A stretch of 64,000 nt of DNA from Methylomonas subterranea (lineage in GTDB: Bacteria > Pseudomonadota > Gammaproteobacteria > Methylococcales > Methylomonadaceae), in the NCBI RefSeq assembly GCF_024505185.1, contig NZ_JANIBJ010000024.1:1-64000 (forward strand), in the 5' to 3' direction. The notes under the pieces are model-generated. The model searched no databases. It was not told the DNA's origin and was given only the letters and a program-made list of their open reading frames with translations. Positions 35,832 to 47,158 of this stretch are shown in pieces. The position numbers and the translations under genes were made by a program. The stretch's first letter is position 1, and each line of letters begins with the position of its first letter.

Positions 35832-36435
35832 GATGTATAGCCTTGTCCTTGCCGTAATTCTGGGGTTAGTGCCGATGGCCGCGACGGCCAAGTCGATTGT
35901 GGTATTGGGTGACAGCATCAGCGCCGGCTACGGTATCGATGTATCCCGGGGTTGGGTGAATCTGCTGCAACAAAAGTTCAACGACCAATCCAACGGCTAT
36001 GTTATCAGCAATGAAAGCATCAGCGGCGATACCTCCGCCGGCGGGCTGGCGCGCATCGATCAAGTCCTGGCCCGCCACAAACCGGCCATATTGATATTGG
36101 AGTTGGGCGCCAACGACGGCTTGCGCGGTCTGACACCCTTGGCCATGAAAAGCAATTTGACCGAAATGATCCGGCGCTCGCAACAGGCCGGCGCCAAGGT
36201 GCTGCTGCTGGGCATGAAAATTCCGCCCAATTACGGCAAACGTTTCATCGAAATGTTTTACGACGTTTATCCGCAACTATCGAACGAACTCAACGTGCCG
36301 CTGGTACCGTTTATTCTGGAAGACGTGGCTCTAAAGCCCGAATTGATGCAAATCGACGGCCTGCACCCGAACGAACAGGCACAAGCCCTGATCGCCGAAA
36401 AAATCTGGCCGTATTTACAAGCCTTGCTGGACTAA
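35830..36435 (+). CDS. tesA: Periplasmic SGNH esterase/lysophospholipase (TesA)
   Basis: 201 residues with a signal peptide (SLVLAVILGLVPMAATA). SGNH blocks: I in VVLGDSISAGYG (catalytic Ser), II Gly in SGDTSAGG, III in LELGANDGLRG, V in DGLHPNEQAQ (catalytic Asp and His). Homologues are the multifunctional TesA/arylesterase enzymes that hydrolyse acyl-CoA, esters and lysophospholipids. The start could also be the second Met at 35833. It is divergent from ybbA, the same arrangement as in E. coli. Confidence 0.93.
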   Translation: MMYSLVLAVILGLVPMAATAKSIVVLGDSISAGYGIDVSRGWVNLLQQKFNDQSNGYVISNESISGDTSAGGLARIDQVLARHKPAILILELGANDGLRGLTPLAMKSNLTEMIRRSQQAGAKVLLLGMKIPPNYGKRFIEMFYDVYPQLSNELNVPLVPFILEDVALKPELMQIDGLHPNEQAQALIAEKIWPYLQALLD

Positions 36436-36506
36436 GCATATCGTCTTGAACAACTTGCCGGAATTCGGCTTGTTGCCAAGCGCATGCTGATTATCCCCCG
36501 TTACTC

Positions 36507-36562
36507 TGAAAGTCACGCGGCAACTGCCCAAAATACTAACGACATAACGCCGTTGACTTTCA
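36507..36562. repeat. 56-bp mini-element with TGAAAGTC/GACTTTCA ends
   Basis: A short copy with perfect 8-bp terminal inverted repeats, but an interior unlike the 135-bp element that follows. Both are followed by nearly the same 3' flank, CTTTCAT-N-TG-N-CGGGG-N-GATGCC and then TAGCCTTCATGAACGTTAC (36557-36597 and 36730-36770). The two thus form a tandem array in the tesA-MCP gap. Confidence 0.6.
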
Positions 36563-36597
36563 TATGTCGGGGTGATGCCTAGCCTTCATGAACGTTA

Positions 36598-36751
36598 CTC
36601 TGAAAGTAAAAAATCGAGCGGGTACGGTTGCTTGTTGGACAGGCGTCGGCAGCAAGGATGCTGCCGTCGAGCCTACACGGACGTATTTACGGCGTCCTGT
36701 CCGGCGAGGAACCGTGCCCAGCTGCACTACTTTCATTTGCCGGGGCGATGC
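36598..36751. repeat. 154-bp structured interspersed repeat, copy 1
   Basis: 150 of 154 bases match 46935-47088. The inner 135 bp (36601-36735) are bounded by TGAAAGTA and TACTTTCA inverted repeats. Inside, ACGGTTGCTTGTTGGACAGG can pair with CCTGTCCGGCGAGGAACCGT, enclosing a perfect 8-bp hairpin CGGCAGCA-AGGA-TGCTGCCG and a smaller GGACG/CGTCC stem. The layout resembles a MITE or structured RNA. No ORF is plausible inside. Confidence 0.75.
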
Positions 36752-37276
36752 CTAGCCTTCATGAACGTTACTTTTAGTTTGTCGGATTCCAGGTAGTTCG
36801 CGTCATTTCGGCGGGGATTGTCGAAATTCAAATTCCACGGACGGCTCGAAGCTTGTTATCCATGGCACTGGATGCCAACTCTTGTGCCCTTTGGGTATCC
36901 CTGCGGGCATCCCGGCGTCGTTTAAATATCAATTACCCAAAGGGGAAAATTGTTTGCCCCGCTCATCCCTGTTTTGGTGCGGCCGCTTGCGCGCCTGCCC
37001 CCAGCAGGCTTGTCGGGCAGGCAAGCGCGGCCAAGCGGTCTTATCTCGACGGGTAAAGACCCGATCGAGCTTGGGCAGCCGGGCAATATCCGGGCTTTTT
37101 CCAACGTCGGACGCATGCATGCGAATCAACTTGGTGCGCCGATCGATATTTAGTGCGGGCAATTCCCCGAATTGGTGCGCAAAATCAGGCGGCATCGGCC
37201 GGCGAATCAGGCCTGATCCAGATGGTAAGAATATTGCAAGCATTCAGCTCGATGATTCTTGGTCAACGAGATTAAA
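36752..37276. other. Intergenic region after the repeat array
   Basis: 525 bp between the repeats and the MCP start. Apart from the repeat flank at its left end (to about 36780), I see no gene, terminator or recognised regulatory site. Short ORFs here run on both strands without an RBS. The MCP promoter should be at the right end. Confidence 0.4.
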
Positions 37277-38440
37277 ATGTTCGCTTCTTTGTTGTTTGGC
37301 TTCCTCGACAATTTTCGCCTGCGGCGGAAATTTGCCTTGCTGTTCGGCGCGCTGATGCTGCCGGCGGCGGCATTCCTGTACCACACCGGCCTCGGCCTGT
37401 CCGCCAACCAATGGTTGGTCCTCGCGGCCTGCCAGCTGCCCTGGCTGATACTATTCCACGGTTGCTATTTCAGCCAACGGGACGGTCTGGACAAGTTGCT
37501 GAGCGCGCACCGGCAACTGGCCGCCGGCGACTTCGATACCCGCCTGCACTTTTCGGGCCGGGACGAAATGTCGCAACTGTTCACGGCGTTTAACGACACG
37601 GCAAGGGAGCTGGGCCGCCGCATGAGCGAGGTACGTGCCTCAATTCAGGAAGTAAGCTACGCCGCCGACCAGTTGAATCAGGGCGCCGGATTGGTGGCCG
37701 AACAACTGGACAGGCAGCGACAAAGCACCACAACCATGGCCGCCGCCATCGAACAAATGTCCGCCAGCATATCGGACGTGGCCGGGCAATGCCGGGAAAC
37801 CGAAAAAATCTCATCGACCACCCAACAACTGTCCCGGCAGGGGCAAGAATCCATCGACAGCTTCATCGCCGACATCAAGCAATTGTTTGAGGAAATCCAG
37901 GAATTGGCGGATTTGATGCGCAATCTGGAACAGCATTCCAGGCAGGTTTCCCAAATATCGGAAACCATCAAATCCATCTCGGAACAAACCAATCTGCTGG
38001 CCCTGAATGCCGCAATCGAGGCGGCCCGGGCCGGCGAATACGGTCGCGGCTTTGCCGTGGTGGCCGACGAGGTGCGTACCTTGGCGCAACGGGTTCGCCA
38101 GTCCGCCGAGGAAATTACCGGCACCACCGAAACCGTGCGGGAAAAAATCGCTCAAGCCGTGCATTCGATCACCAATACCCAGCAGCAAACCGAGCTGGGT
38201 ATCGGCAAGGCTTACAGCGTGGAGAAAGTCTTGTCCGGCATCCGCGAATATGCCGACCATGCCCTGGACAACGTCTCCACCATTGCCCTCGGCACCGAAC
38301 AGCAAAGCCAGGCAAGCCAGGAAATCGGCCGCAATGTCGAAACTATCGCGCTGCATGTCGAAGAAAACAGCAAAGCCGCCCAGGAATCGGCCGCGATAGC
38401 CCTGCATCTGACCAAACTGGCGCAAGTCGTCGCCCACTAA
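37277..38440 (+). CDS. Methyl-accepting chemotaxis protein without periplasmic sensor domain
   Basis: 387 residues from ATG 37277, preceded by GAG at 7 nt. Two membrane helices (about 20-35 and 43-60) are joined by almost no loop, so there is no external ligand domain. A HAMP-like segment follows ([21 protein letters not shown]) and then the signalling coiled coil. The conserved hairpin tip is [20 protein letters not shown] followed by [17 protein letters not shown]. It should signal to CheA/CheW but must sense inside the membrane or through a partner. The next gene, 18 bp downstream, is a candidate partner. Confidence 0.9.
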   Translation: MFASLLFGFLDNFRLRRKFALLFGALMLPAAAFLYHTGLGLSANQWLVLAACQLPWLILFHGCYFSQRDGLDKLLSAHRQLAAGDFDTRLHFSGRDEMSQLFTAFNDTARELGRRMSEVRASIQEVSYAADQLNQGAGLVAEQLDRQRQSTTTMAAAIEQMSASISDVAGQCRETEKISSTTQQLSRQGQESIDSFIADIKQLFEEIQELADLMRNLEQHSRQVSQISETIKSISEQTNLLALNAAIEAARAGEYGRGFAVVADEVRTLAQRVRQSAEEITGTTETVREKIAQAVHSITNTQQQTELGIGKAYSVEKVLSGIREYADHALDNVSTIALGTEQQSQASQEIGRNVETIALHVEENSKAAQESAAIALHLTKLAQVVAH

Positions 38441-38458
38441 CCCGTCCAGAGATTTGCG

Positions 38459-39430
38459 ATGCCCCAAGCCCTAACCTTGTTACTACTGACCGCCGGACTG
38501 ATAGGCGCGGCATGCACCGGCATGCTGTACTGCCGGCAGCGGGCCCGTCTCGGACAGATCAACTCGCAGCTGCTGCACATCACCATCAATCAGGAACTTA
38601 AGGAGTTCCTTGGCAATATCCAGCGGCACCGCGGCATGGTCAACGGCTATCTCAACGGCGACGCCAGCTTCAAATACAAAATTTCAGTCCTGCAAGCCGA
38701 AATCAACCGGCAGGCCGGGCAAATCGCCCGGCATCTGCAAACCTCCGAATGCCATCGGGCCGATTTCGAGACCATTCGAAATCACTGGCAAGAACTGTAT
38801 CCCCGCGTGTTAAGCGGCAGCCGGGCGCAGAGCTTCGAGGACCATTGCCGATTGATTTCGACGGTACTGCACCTGATCAGGGATATTGCCGAACGCAGCC
38901 AGTTGCACCGCGACAGCGGCTGCCCGTTCAGCTTCGTGGAAATTGTCTGGCATTTGCTGCCCGATACGGCCGAGGCCATCGGCCAAAGCCGCGCCATCGG
39001 CACCGGCATCGCGGCCGCCGGCCGCGGCCTCGGCACCGAGCGGATCAAACTCGGCTTTCTGGTGACGCGTATTCGCGAAACCGTGGCCCGCCTCGAACAA
39101 GGCCTGACCAGAACCCCCGCCGACATGACCGGCGAAAAACTGCAACAGGTTCACGGCGAGGTAAGGAGCCGGATTAACAAACTGGTGACCGAGATCGAAC
39201 GGGAGCTGCTGTCGGCGGATAGACCCAACATCAATCCGGGCGGCTTCTTCGAACACGCCAGCCGCACCCTCGACAGCGTGTTCGAATTCTACGACCAGGG
39301 CACGGCCATCGCCCGCCTGACATTGGAAACCCAACTGTCCGATACCCGCCGCGGCCGCAACCGCTCACTGACCACTGTAATCTCATCCCTAGCGTTAGCC
39401 ACGATGGCGGCAACCCAGCTGAATCTTTAA
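38459..39430 (+). CDS. Membrane-anchored helical protein resembling a NIT-type sensor domain
   Basis: 323 residues. An N-terminal membrane helix (LTLLLLTAGLIGAACTGMLY) is followed by an almost entirely helical region of about 270 residues and a weakly hydrophobic C-terminus. FLGNIQRHRGMVNGYLNGD near residue 52 resembles the first helix of nitrate/nitrite-sensing (NIT) domains, usually QRERG-type. No kinase, GGDEF or MCP output domain is attached. The 18-bp spacing to the MCP suggests cotranscription. It could supply the missing sensor in trans. Family assignment is tentative. Confidence 0.55.
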   Translation: MPQALTLLLLTAGLIGAACTGMLYCRQRARLGQINSQLLHITINQELKEFLGNIQRHRGMVNGYLNGDASFKYKISVLQAEINRQAGQIARHLQTSECHRADFETIRNHWQELYPRVLSGSRAQSFEDHCRLISTVLHLIRDIAERSQLHRDSGCPFSFVEIVWHLLPDTAEAIGQSRAIGTGIAAAGRGLGTERIKLGFLVTRIRETVARLEQGLTRTPADMTGEKLQQVHGEVRSRINKLVTEIERELLSADRPNINPGGFFEHASRTLDSVFEFYDQGTAIARLTLETQLSDTRRGRNRSLTTVISSLALATMAATQLNL

Positions 39431-39668
39431 CCCAAAGAACCAGCTCATCATGGACTCCATTCTTCGCAGTCCGACGCAATTACGACCGACTTTGGCAAAG
39501 GCAAAGCTCCAAGCAGAAGTCAAAATGATCGATCCATGCCCACTTATGCCTCAACCATAAGATCAGACCTACAATAATGGCCCGCGACACTCGCTTTCAA
39601 TGCGGTATAGTTTTATGTAATTCACCAAACTGAAGCTCTTGTAAAATCGGAACGAGCGAATAGAAAAA

Positions 39669-42600
39669 ATGAATGATTCCATCCCAACACATGACAATTT
39701 GGATTTCCGCTTACTGTTCGAATCGTCCCCCGACCTCTATCTGGTTTTAAATGCGAATCTGGAAATCGTCGCGGTCAGTGATGCTTACACCCGCGCCACG
39801 TTGACCCGCCGGGAAGACATATTGGGAAAAACGATGTTTCAAATATTCCCCGATAATCCCGCCGACCCGACCGCCGAAGGCCAACGAAACTTGCGGGCTT
39901 CGCTGCAGCGGGTATTGCTGTCCGGCAAGCCCGACACGATGCCGGTGCAAAAATACGATATTCCCAGACCCGATAGCGAGGGTTTCGAGGAGCGATATTG
40001 GAGCCCGATCAATATTCCGATTCTCGACAAGGACGGCGGCATTGCCTACGTACTGCATCGGGCCGAAGATTTAACCGAGTTCATCCGCGTCAAACAGCTT
40101 GGCGTTGAACAAAGCCAACTCAACGACACCTTACGCGCCCAAGCCGTCAAAATGGAAGTCGAACTGTTCGCCCGCAGTAAAGAGGTTGCCTCCGCCAGCG
40201 CGGAGTTGAAGGCGGCCAACCAAGAATTGTCGCGCCTGTATGCCAAAACCTTGGAACTGGATGAGCTGAAGACCCGGTTTTTTGCCAACGTCAGCCACGA
40301 GTTTCGCACACCGTTAACCTTGATGCTGGGTCCACTGGAAGAGTTATTGGCCCGCTTTGCCCCGCAAAGCCAGCAGCCAGCCGCAACCGAATACGAGCAG
40401 CTTAGCCTGGTACATCGAAACAGCTTGCGTCTGCTGAAATTAGTCAATTCGCTGCTCGACTTTTCCCGCATCGAAGCCGGGCGGATGGAAGCGGCCTATG
40501 AAGCGACCGATCTGGCCGCCTATACCGCCGAACTGGCCAGCCTATTCCGTTCCGCCACCGACAATGCGGGTCTGCGGCTTGCCATATCCTGCCCGACTTT
40601 ACCGGAACCGGTGTATGTGGATCGGCAAATGTGGGAAAAGATTGTCCTCAACCTGCTCAGCAACGCCTACAAACACACCTTTGCCGGCGAAATCGAGGTG
40701 GCGTTGCACTGGCGAGAAAAATCGGTCGAACTGGCCGTGCGCGACACCGGCGTGGGAATTGCGCCGGATCAACTTGAACATATATTCGACCGCTTCCACC
40801 GGGTGCCAAACGTGCGTGCGCGTAGTCATGAGGGTAGCGGTATCGGTCTGGCTCTTGTACAGGAGCTGGCCCGCTTGCATGGCGGCGAAATCAGTGTAAC
40901 GAGTACTCCGGGTGTCGGCAGCACATTTACCGTGACTATCCTCGCAGGCACCGCACATCTGCCGGCGGAGCGCATTCGTCTGTCCCAGGCGGTGAATACC
41001 GCTCCGAGTGGCGCCAATTTTTTCGCCGAAGAGGCAATACGTTGGGAGCTAGGGACGGAACATGATTACGACTCGGGCCAGCAAACTGGAGCGGACAAAT
41101 CGATAGCGCAAAATTCCGGAGCGAGTGCACACATCGTGGTTGCCGACGATAACGCCGACATGCGCGGCTATGTCGCCCGGCTTTTACGAAAACAGGGCTA
41201 CGACGTGGCAGCGGTACGCGACGGCGAAGCGGCGCTGGCAGCGGTGCGCCAACGCCGGCCCGATCTGGTGCTGACCGACATCATGATGCCGGGCCTGGAC
41301 GGCATCGGCTTGCTGAGCGCCCTACGGGAGGATCGAAAAACCAGCACGATTCCGGTCATTTTGCTGTCGGCGCGTGCCGGGGAAGAAGAACGCATCCAAG
41401 GCTTGAAACACAAGGCCGATGGCTACTTGACCAAGCCGTTTAGTGCGCGCGAATTATTGGCTCATGTTGGGTCATGTCTTGAAATTTCACGGTTGCGCAA
41501 AGAGGCTGAAACCCAGTTACGCATACAGGAAAACGAGCGCGAATTTCGCGCCTTTTTCGATCTGGCCGCCGTGGGCATTGCGCAAGTAAGTCCCGAAGGA
41601 CGGTGGATGAGAGTCAACCAAAAACTGTGCGATATTGTCGGCTATTCTCACGAAGAACTGGCAACCAAGACATTTCAGGACATCACTCACCCTGATGATC
41701 TCCACACCGATCTCGGATACATGCAGCAGATGCTGAGCGGAGAGATCGATACCTATTCCTTGGAGAAGCGTTACCTGCATAAGGATGGCTCCGTCGTCTG
41801 GATCAATCTGACCGTAGCCCTGGTTCGTGGCGATACCGGGCAGCCGAGGTACTTCATCTCTGTCGTAGAAGACATCTCCGGACGTAAACAGCTTGAGATT
41901 GAGCGGCAGAAGTTCTTCCTGCTGGCTGAAAGTAGCAGCGAATTCATTGGCATGTGCGACCTGGATATGAATTTCCTTTACGTTAATCCCGAGGGGCGGC
42001 GCATGGTCGGTCTACCGGATGTGGCCGCCGCCTGCCGGGTCAAGGTACAGGACTATTTCTTTCCGGAAGATCGGCGTTTCATCGCCGAGGAGTTCTTCCC
42101 GCGCGTGCAACGGGAGGGGCACGGCGACGTGGAGATCCGCTTGCGGCACTTTCAGACCGGCGAGCCGATTTGGATGAACTACTATCTGTTCAGTGTCGAT
42201 GACGCCGCCGGCATGCCGGTCGGCTGGGCAACGGTCAGCCGCAATATAACCGAACGCAGACAAGCAGAGGCGGCGCTACGCGAGAGCGAGTCGCGGCTGC
42301 GGTCTGTTACTGACAACATATCAGTCGGTATTGTCACGCTTGATCGCAATCGGCAATACAGGTTCGTTAACCCTGCCTATGTCCGTATTCTTGGACTTTC
42401 TCAGTCAGCCGACGAGCTGATTGGAAGTTCGCCGTCCGAGGTGCTGGCATCCAGCTATGCGACGCAGATTTCACCACACCTCGATCGAGCCTTCGCCGGT
42501 GAAAAGGTGATATATGAATTGATGCTGCCACTAGCCTCTGAGGCCGCGCCAAGACGATATTCAGTTATCTATGAGCCGATACTTAACGGCGACGAGATTG

Positions 42601-45600
42601 ATGGAGTCATTGTCATCATACATGACATTACCCTGCTCAAGCAGACTGAGGATGCCTTGCGTGAGAGCGAGCGCGAATTTCGGGGACTAACCGAGGCCAT
42701 GCCGCAAATTGTCTGGGTGACACGGCCTGACGGTTGGAATATTTACTTCAATCATCAATGGGTCGAATACACCGGGCTTACGCTTGAAGAAAGTTACGGT
42801 CACGGTTGGAATATTCCTTTCCATCCGGATGATAAGCAACGCGCATGGGATGCATGGCAACGCGCCACACAGCACAGGGAAAGCTATTCATTGGAATGCC
42901 GCTTGCGGCGAGCGGACGGCGTTTACCGCTGGTGGCTGGTCCGGGGCGTGCCGCTGCTGAACGAGCAAGGCCGGATACAAAAATGGTGCGGCACCTGTAC
43001 CGACATTCAAGAATTGAAAGAAGCGGAAACCGCTATCCGTGAAAATGAAACAAGGCTGCATTTTGCTTTGGAGATGTCGAATACCGGCGCCTGGGAAGTC
43101 GACTTGGAAACGCACACGGCTTATCGTTCGATCGAACACGCCCGTATTTTTGGCTATTCCGACACAGCGTCGGCATGGTCCGTCGACAAATTCCTGGAGC
43201 ATGTGCTGGCGGCAGACCAGGCCAGGGTCGTGGCCGTGCTGCAAGAGGCGTTTGCCAGCGGCGGCGAAGGCAAATTCGAATGCCGGATTCGGCGTACCGA
43301 TGGCGAAATCCGCTGGATCATGGTCGCAGGCCGCTATCGCATCAACCGAACGGACGGCAAGAGCCAGGTTGCCGTGGGCGTTATCCAGGACATTACCGAC
43401 AGCAAGCGTGCCCAGGAAGAGCTCAAGCAACACCGCGACCAGTTGGAAATGTTGGTCGCCAGCCGAACCGCCGAACTGGAAAAAGCCATGGCATTGGCGG
43501 ACTCCGCCAACCATGCCAAGAGCGCCTTCCTGGCCAATATGAGCCATGAAATCCGCACGCCGATGAACGCCGTTTTGGGTTTCTGCTATCTTTTGGAACA
43601 GCGCCATCTGGACGGCGAATCGCTGGCCTTGGTGCGCAAAGTCCACAATGCCGGGCATACCCTGCTATCCCTGATCAACGATATCCTCGACTTTTCCAAA
43701 ATAGAGGCCGGCCGAATCGAAATCGAACGAGCGCCGTTCAGACTGACGGAACTGCTGGACAATCTCGCATCTATTATGGCGACTGCGGCTCATAATAAAG
43801 ACTTGGAATTGGTCATCACTCCACCCGCCGAAATCGACGCATTGGTTGGCGATGCCTTACGCCTCCAGCAAGTATTAATCAACTTGCTCAGTAACGCGAT
43901 CAAATTTACCGAACGCGGCGAAGTCGAATTACGCATTAGTGTCGAATCCGCAGACAAGCCGCAATGTAAGTTGCGTTTTGGGGTGCGCGATACCGGCATC
44001 GGCATCTCCAGCGATCAACAGATGCAGATTTTCTCGGCTTTCGGCCAAGCCGATAACAGCATCAGCCGCCGATTCGGCGGTACCGGCTTGGGCTTGAGCA
44101 TCAGCTTGCAACTGGTGGAACTGATGGGCGGTAATCTGCAAGTTATCAGTGAAGTTGGCCAAGGCAGCGAATTCTGGTTCGTGTTGCCGTTGCAGCTCGA
44201 CCAGCGCGTGGAACGCCGGCCCGTCGAGCTAACCCGACTCGAACTACTGATCGCGGATGACCGCGCCAGCGTGCGCGAGGCGCTGGCCGCTGTGACAAAA
44301 TCCATGGGCTGGCGGGCCGATACCGCCGATTCCGGCGAAGCCGCCCTGATGCAAGCGCTGGCCAGAATAGACGGCAAGCGTTATTACGATGCCATCGTGT
44401 TGGATTGGAAAATGCCGGGACTGGACGGACTGAATGCCGCTCGGGCCATACGGCAAGCGCTTCAGGACAAATACCGGGACCTGGACCCGCCGATACTGCT
44501 GATGGTCGCCGCTCATTTGCGCGAAGATTTATTAGCCCAGCCGGGTATAGAGGGAGTGGCCAAAGTGCTCAGCAAACCGGTCACCGCCTCGACGCTCTAC
44601 TCTGCCGTCGCCGACTCGCTGAATCAACGCCGGCAAGGACATTTGCAACCAACCCCGGCGCCGGCCGCCACCGCGGGCAATCGCCGTATTGCCGGCGTGC
44701 GCGTGCTGGTGGTGGACGATAGCGATATTAACCGGGAAGTGGCAAAAGGTATCCTGGAGGCCGATGGCGCGATCGTCGATACCGCTTGCGACGGCCAGGA
44801 CGCGCTGGAATGGCTGCAAGCCCATCCGGATGCGGCGGACATCGTGTTGATGGACTTGCAGATGCCGCGCCTGGACGGTTATGCCGCCACCCGCTTTATC
44901 CGCGAGGACGAACGCTGGCGGGAGCTACCCATCGTCGCGCTGACCGCCGGCGCCTTCCAAGAATTACGCGATGCGGCGCAGCTATCCGGCATGAGCGATT
45001 TTATCGCCAAGCCGTTCAACGTGGCGCAAATGATGGAAACCATTCAACGCTGGACCGGATGCTTAGCCGGAAAGGCCACCTCGGGCGCTAGCGGCGCAGC
45101 CGTCGACGCGGCAAGCGTATCGCCGCCGCTGCCGGCGACCGGCGCCGGAGAACCCGACTTGCCAGTTATCGATATGCCGGCAGTGCGTAGCCAGTGGGGC
45201 CAACTCGACGTCTACCGCACTTATCTTGAGAAATTTGTTGCTGCTTACGCTCAACACGGGACATCTATCGCAGCCGCCTGCGGCGAAGGTAACCTGAAAG
45301 CGGCGGCGGCTCTGGCGCATAAACTGTATGGCGTGGCGGGAACCCTGCGGCTACCTCAAATTGCGGAGTTGGCCGGCAAACTGGAAACACGCTTGAAAGG
45401 GGGCGAGGCAGCATTTAGACTAGCGACAGAACTGCAAGCTGCTATAGACCGGGTATGTGCGACAGTCGACGCTTGGACGGAATCCGATAAACCAACTGCC
45501 ACGGTGAAACCAAGTTTAGACCCGCGCGAGGACGACGTTATTGCCTTGTTCGAGGGCATGTTGAAAGCGCTCGACCGTAACGATCCCGATGATTCCGAAG

Positions 45601-45743
45601 TCTGGTTGGGCCGGCTGCGGCAGCACCCGACCCCTATCCAACTGGCCGAGTTGGACGCGCTACTGGCCGACTTCGATTTCCGCGGGGCTGAAGCCGCTGT
45701 ACGTAGTCTGTTGCAGAGCCTGAATTTATCGATACCGGAGTAA
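39669..45743 (+). CDS. Giant hybrid histidine kinase (six PAS, two kinase cores, three REC, HPt)
   Basis: 2024 residues, no membrane helix. In order: PAS (about 10-135), coiled coil, HisKA with His210 ([15 protein letters not shown]) and HATPase; REC1 with Asp537 ([11 protein letters not shown]). Five further PAS/PAC units begin near 624, 748, 876, 1003 and 1128. The second HisKA has His1293 ([15 protein letters not shown]) with its HATPase. REC2 has Asp1579 ([10 protein letters not shown]), REC3 has Asp1729 ([10 protein letters not shown]), and an HPt has His1884 ([12 protein letters not shown]). It contains two full kinases and a complete internal phosphorelay. The next gene, a REC/HD-GYP regulator 3 bp downstream, is the obvious output. 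Confidence 0.93.
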   Translation: MNDSIPTHDNLDFRLLFESSPDLYLVLNANLEIVAVSDAYTRATLTRREDILGKTMFQIFPDNPADPTAEGQRNLRASLQRVLLSGKPDTMPVQKYDIPRPDSEGFEERYWSPINIPILDKDGGIAYVLHRAEDLTEFIRVKQLGVEQSQLNDTLRAQAVKMEVELFARSKEVASASAELKAANQELSRLYAKTLELDELKTRFFANVSHEFRTPLTLMLGPLEELLARFAPQSQQPAATEYEQLSLVHRNSLRLLKLVNSLLDFSRIEAGRMEAAYEATDLAAYTAELASLFRSATDNAGLRLAISCPTLPEPVYVDRQMWEKIVLNLLSNAYKHTFAGEIEVALHWREKSVELAVRDTGVGIAPDQLEHIFDRFHRVPNVRARSHEGSGIGLALVQELARLHGGEISVTSTPGVGSTFTVTILAGTAHLPAERIRLSQAVNTAPSGANFFAEEAIRWELGTEHDYDSGQQTGADKSIAQNSGASAHIVVADDNADMRGYVARLLRKQGYDVAAVRDGEAALAAVRQRRPDLVLTDIMMPGLDGIGLLSALREDRKTSTIPVILLSARAGEEERIQGLKHKADGYLTKPFSARELLAHVGSCLEISRLRKEAETQLRIQENEREFRAFFDLAAVGIAQVSPEGRWMRVNQKLCDIVGYSHEELATKTFQDITHPDDLHTDLGYMQQMLSGEIDTYSLEKRYLHKDGSVVWINLTVALVRGDTGQPRYFISVVEDISGRKQLEIERQKFFLLAESSSEFIGMCDLDMNFLYVNPEGRRMVGLPDVAAACRVKVQDYFFPEDRRFIAEEFFPRVQREGHGDVEIRLRHFQTGEPIWMNYYLFSVDDAAGMPVGWATVSRNITERRQAEAALRESESRLRSVTDNISVGIVTLDRNRQYRFVNPAYVRILGLSQSADELIGSSPSEVLASSYATQISPHLDRAFAGEKVIYELMLPLASEAAPRRYSVIYEPILNGDEIDGVIVIIHDITLLKQTEDALRESEREFRGLTEAMPQIVWVTRPDGWNIYFNHQWVEYTGLTLEESYGHGWNIPFHPDDKQRAWDAWQRATQHRESYSLECRLRRADGVYRWWLVRGVPLLNEQGRIQKWCGTCTDIQELKEAETAIRENETRLHFALEMSNTGAWEVDLETHTAYRSIEHARIFGYSDTASAWSVDKFLEHVLAADQARVVAVLQEAFASGGEGKFECRIRRTDGEIRWIMVAGRYRINRTDGKSQVAVGVIQDITDSKRAQEELKQHRDQLEMLVASRTAELEKAMALADSANHAKSAFLANMSHEIRTPMNAVLGFCYLLEQRHLDGESLALVRKVHNAGHTLLSLINDILDFSKIEAGRIEIERAPFRLTELLDNLASIMATAAHNKDLELVITPPAEIDALVGDALRLQQVLINLLSNAIKFTERGEVELRISVESADKPQCKLRFGVRDTGIGISSDQQMQIFSAFGQADNSISRRFGGTGLGLSISLQLVELMGGNLQVISEVGQGSEFWFVLPLQLDQRVERRPVELTRLELLIADDRASVREALAAVTKSMGWRADTADSGEAALMQALARIDGKRYYDAIVLDWKMPGLDGLNAARAIRQALQDKYRDLDPPILLMVAAHLREDLLAQPGIEGVAKVLSKPVTASTLYSAVADSLNQRRQGHLQPTPAPAATAGNRRIAGVRVLVVDDSDINREVAKGILEADGAIVDTACDGQDALEWLQAHPDAADIVLMDLQMPRLDGYAATRFIREDERWRELPIVALTAGAFQELRDAAQLSGMSDFIAKPFNVAQMMETIQRWTGCLAGKATSGASGAAVDAASVSPPLPATGAGEPDLPVIDMPAVRSQWGQLDVYRTYLEKFVAAYAQHGTSIAAACGEGNLKAAAALAHKLYGVAGTLRLPQIAELAGKLETRLKGGEAAFRLATELQAAIDRVCATVDAWTESDKPTATVKPSLDPREDDVIALFEGMLKALDRNDPDDSEVWLGRLRQHPTPIQLAELDALLADFDFRGAEAAVRSLLQSLNLSIPE

Positions 45744-45746
45744 ATC

Positions 45747-46776
45747 ATGCCTTACGGTCCCGTCCTGATCGTTGATGATGAACCAGCCAATTTGGCCATC
45801 CTGCACCAAATACTTAAAGACGAGCACAGGCTGATGCTGGCTCGAAACGGCGCGGAAGCGCTCGAACTGGCGGGCAAGCACCATCCCTGCCTGATCCTGC
45901 TCGATATCCAAATGCCTGAAATGGACGGCTATGCAGTCTGCCGCGCCCTAAAAGCCAATCCGACGACCGAGGCCATCCCGGTGATTTTCGTCACCACACT
46001 GTCAGAATTGGAAAATGAGGAAGCCGGCTTCCACGCAGGCTGCGTCGATTATTTGATTAAACCGGTTTATCCACGGATCGTGCGGGCTAAGGGTGCGGAC
46101 CCATCTATCGTTGGTTCAAGCCAAGCGGTTGGAGAGAACGTACGGCGAGGCCATCGCCATGCTCGGCAAAGCCGGCCATTACAACGACAGCGATACCGGC
46201 CTGCATATCTGGCGCATCGCGGCTTACGCCCGGCAACTGGCCGAGACCGTCGGCTGGCCCAAGCAGGATTGCGAAATGCTGGAGCAAGCCGCTCCGATGC
46301 ACGACACAGGAAAAATCGGCATTCCCGATTCGGTGTTGCGTAAACCCGGCCAACTGGATGCCGATGAGTGGGCCATTATGCGCAGCCACTGCCGAATAGG
46401 CTACGAAATTCTGTCCAGCAGCGACGCGCCGGTATTCGTGTTGGCCGCCGAGATCGCGCTGCACCATCACGAAAAGTGGGACGGCAGCGGCTACCCGGGC
46501 GGCCTGGCTGGTGAAGCGATTCCGCAATCGGCGCGCATCGTCGCCTTAGTCGACGTGTTCGACGCATTGACCATGAAGCGTCCATACAAGGATGCTTGGC
46601 CGGTGGAAAAGGCCCTGGAAGCCTTGCGCGAGGGCGCGGGAGACCATTTCGACCCCGCGCTGGTTGACGCATTCGAATCCTGCCTATCGCGCATTTTGGA
46701 AATCAAAGCCGCTTTTGACAGTTCCGATGTACAGGAGGCTACCCAATTTAGCGGCGCAACTGCGCTAACTCTATAA
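45747..46776 (+). pseudogene. Frameshifted response regulator with HD-GYP output (RpfG-like)
   Basis: Frame 1 (45747-46343) encodes a REC domain (VLIVDDEPANLAIL, Asp in LLDIQMPEMDGYA, Lys in [15 protein letters not shown]). It then runs into nonsense. A second frame from 46093 to 46776 continues with [14 protein letters not shown] and a full HD-GYP domain ([24 protein letters not shown]). Removing one base near 46089-46090 (GCTAAGGGTGCGG) would restore a single protein of about 342 residues. Both halves are otherwise intact, so a recent mutation or sequence error is likely. As it stands, REC is separated from c-di-GMP hydrolysis. Confidence 0.8.
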
Positions 46777-46934
46777 CAGCCGATACAAAAATCAGATAGC
46801 GGACACACGGCGACACCGACTTTCGCAACCACGACACCCCTTCTGCCGGTACTACGTCTGTTTGATATTTATACCTGGGAAATAGAAACCAAGCATTCCG
46901 CCGGAAACACCTATCGGCTTACTCCGGCCTACGG

Positions 46935-47088
46935 CTCTGAAAGTAAAAAATCGGGCGGGTACGGTTGCTTGTTGGACAGGCGTCGGCGGCAAGGATGCTG
47001 CCGTCGAGCCTACACGGACGAATTTACGGCGTCCTGTCCGGCGAGGAACCGTGCTCAGCTGCACTACTTTCATTTGCCGGGGCGATGC
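46935..47088. repeat. 154-bp structured interspersed repeat, copy 2
   Basis: The second copy of the repeat at 36598-36751, with four substitutions. Terminal inverted repeats TGAAAGTA (46938-46945) and TACTTTCA (47065-47072) are kept. Similarity stops just after CGGGGCGATGC, so this copy lacks the CTAGCCTTCATGAACG flank. It lies in the 382-bp gap (46777-47158) between the HD-GYP gene and nasA, where nothing else is evident. Confidence 0.75.
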
Positions 47089-47158
47089 GCCGGTTTCATG
47101 AGCGCTAGGGAGGAACAATTTCGCCGTTTCAACAAACTCAGCGCATCCGCAAGCCACA

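Noticed and set aside
36500-36780. CRISPR array
   Set aside because: The repeats are long, few and bounded by inverted repeats with different spacings; there are no cas genes. A MITE-like tandem is the better reading.
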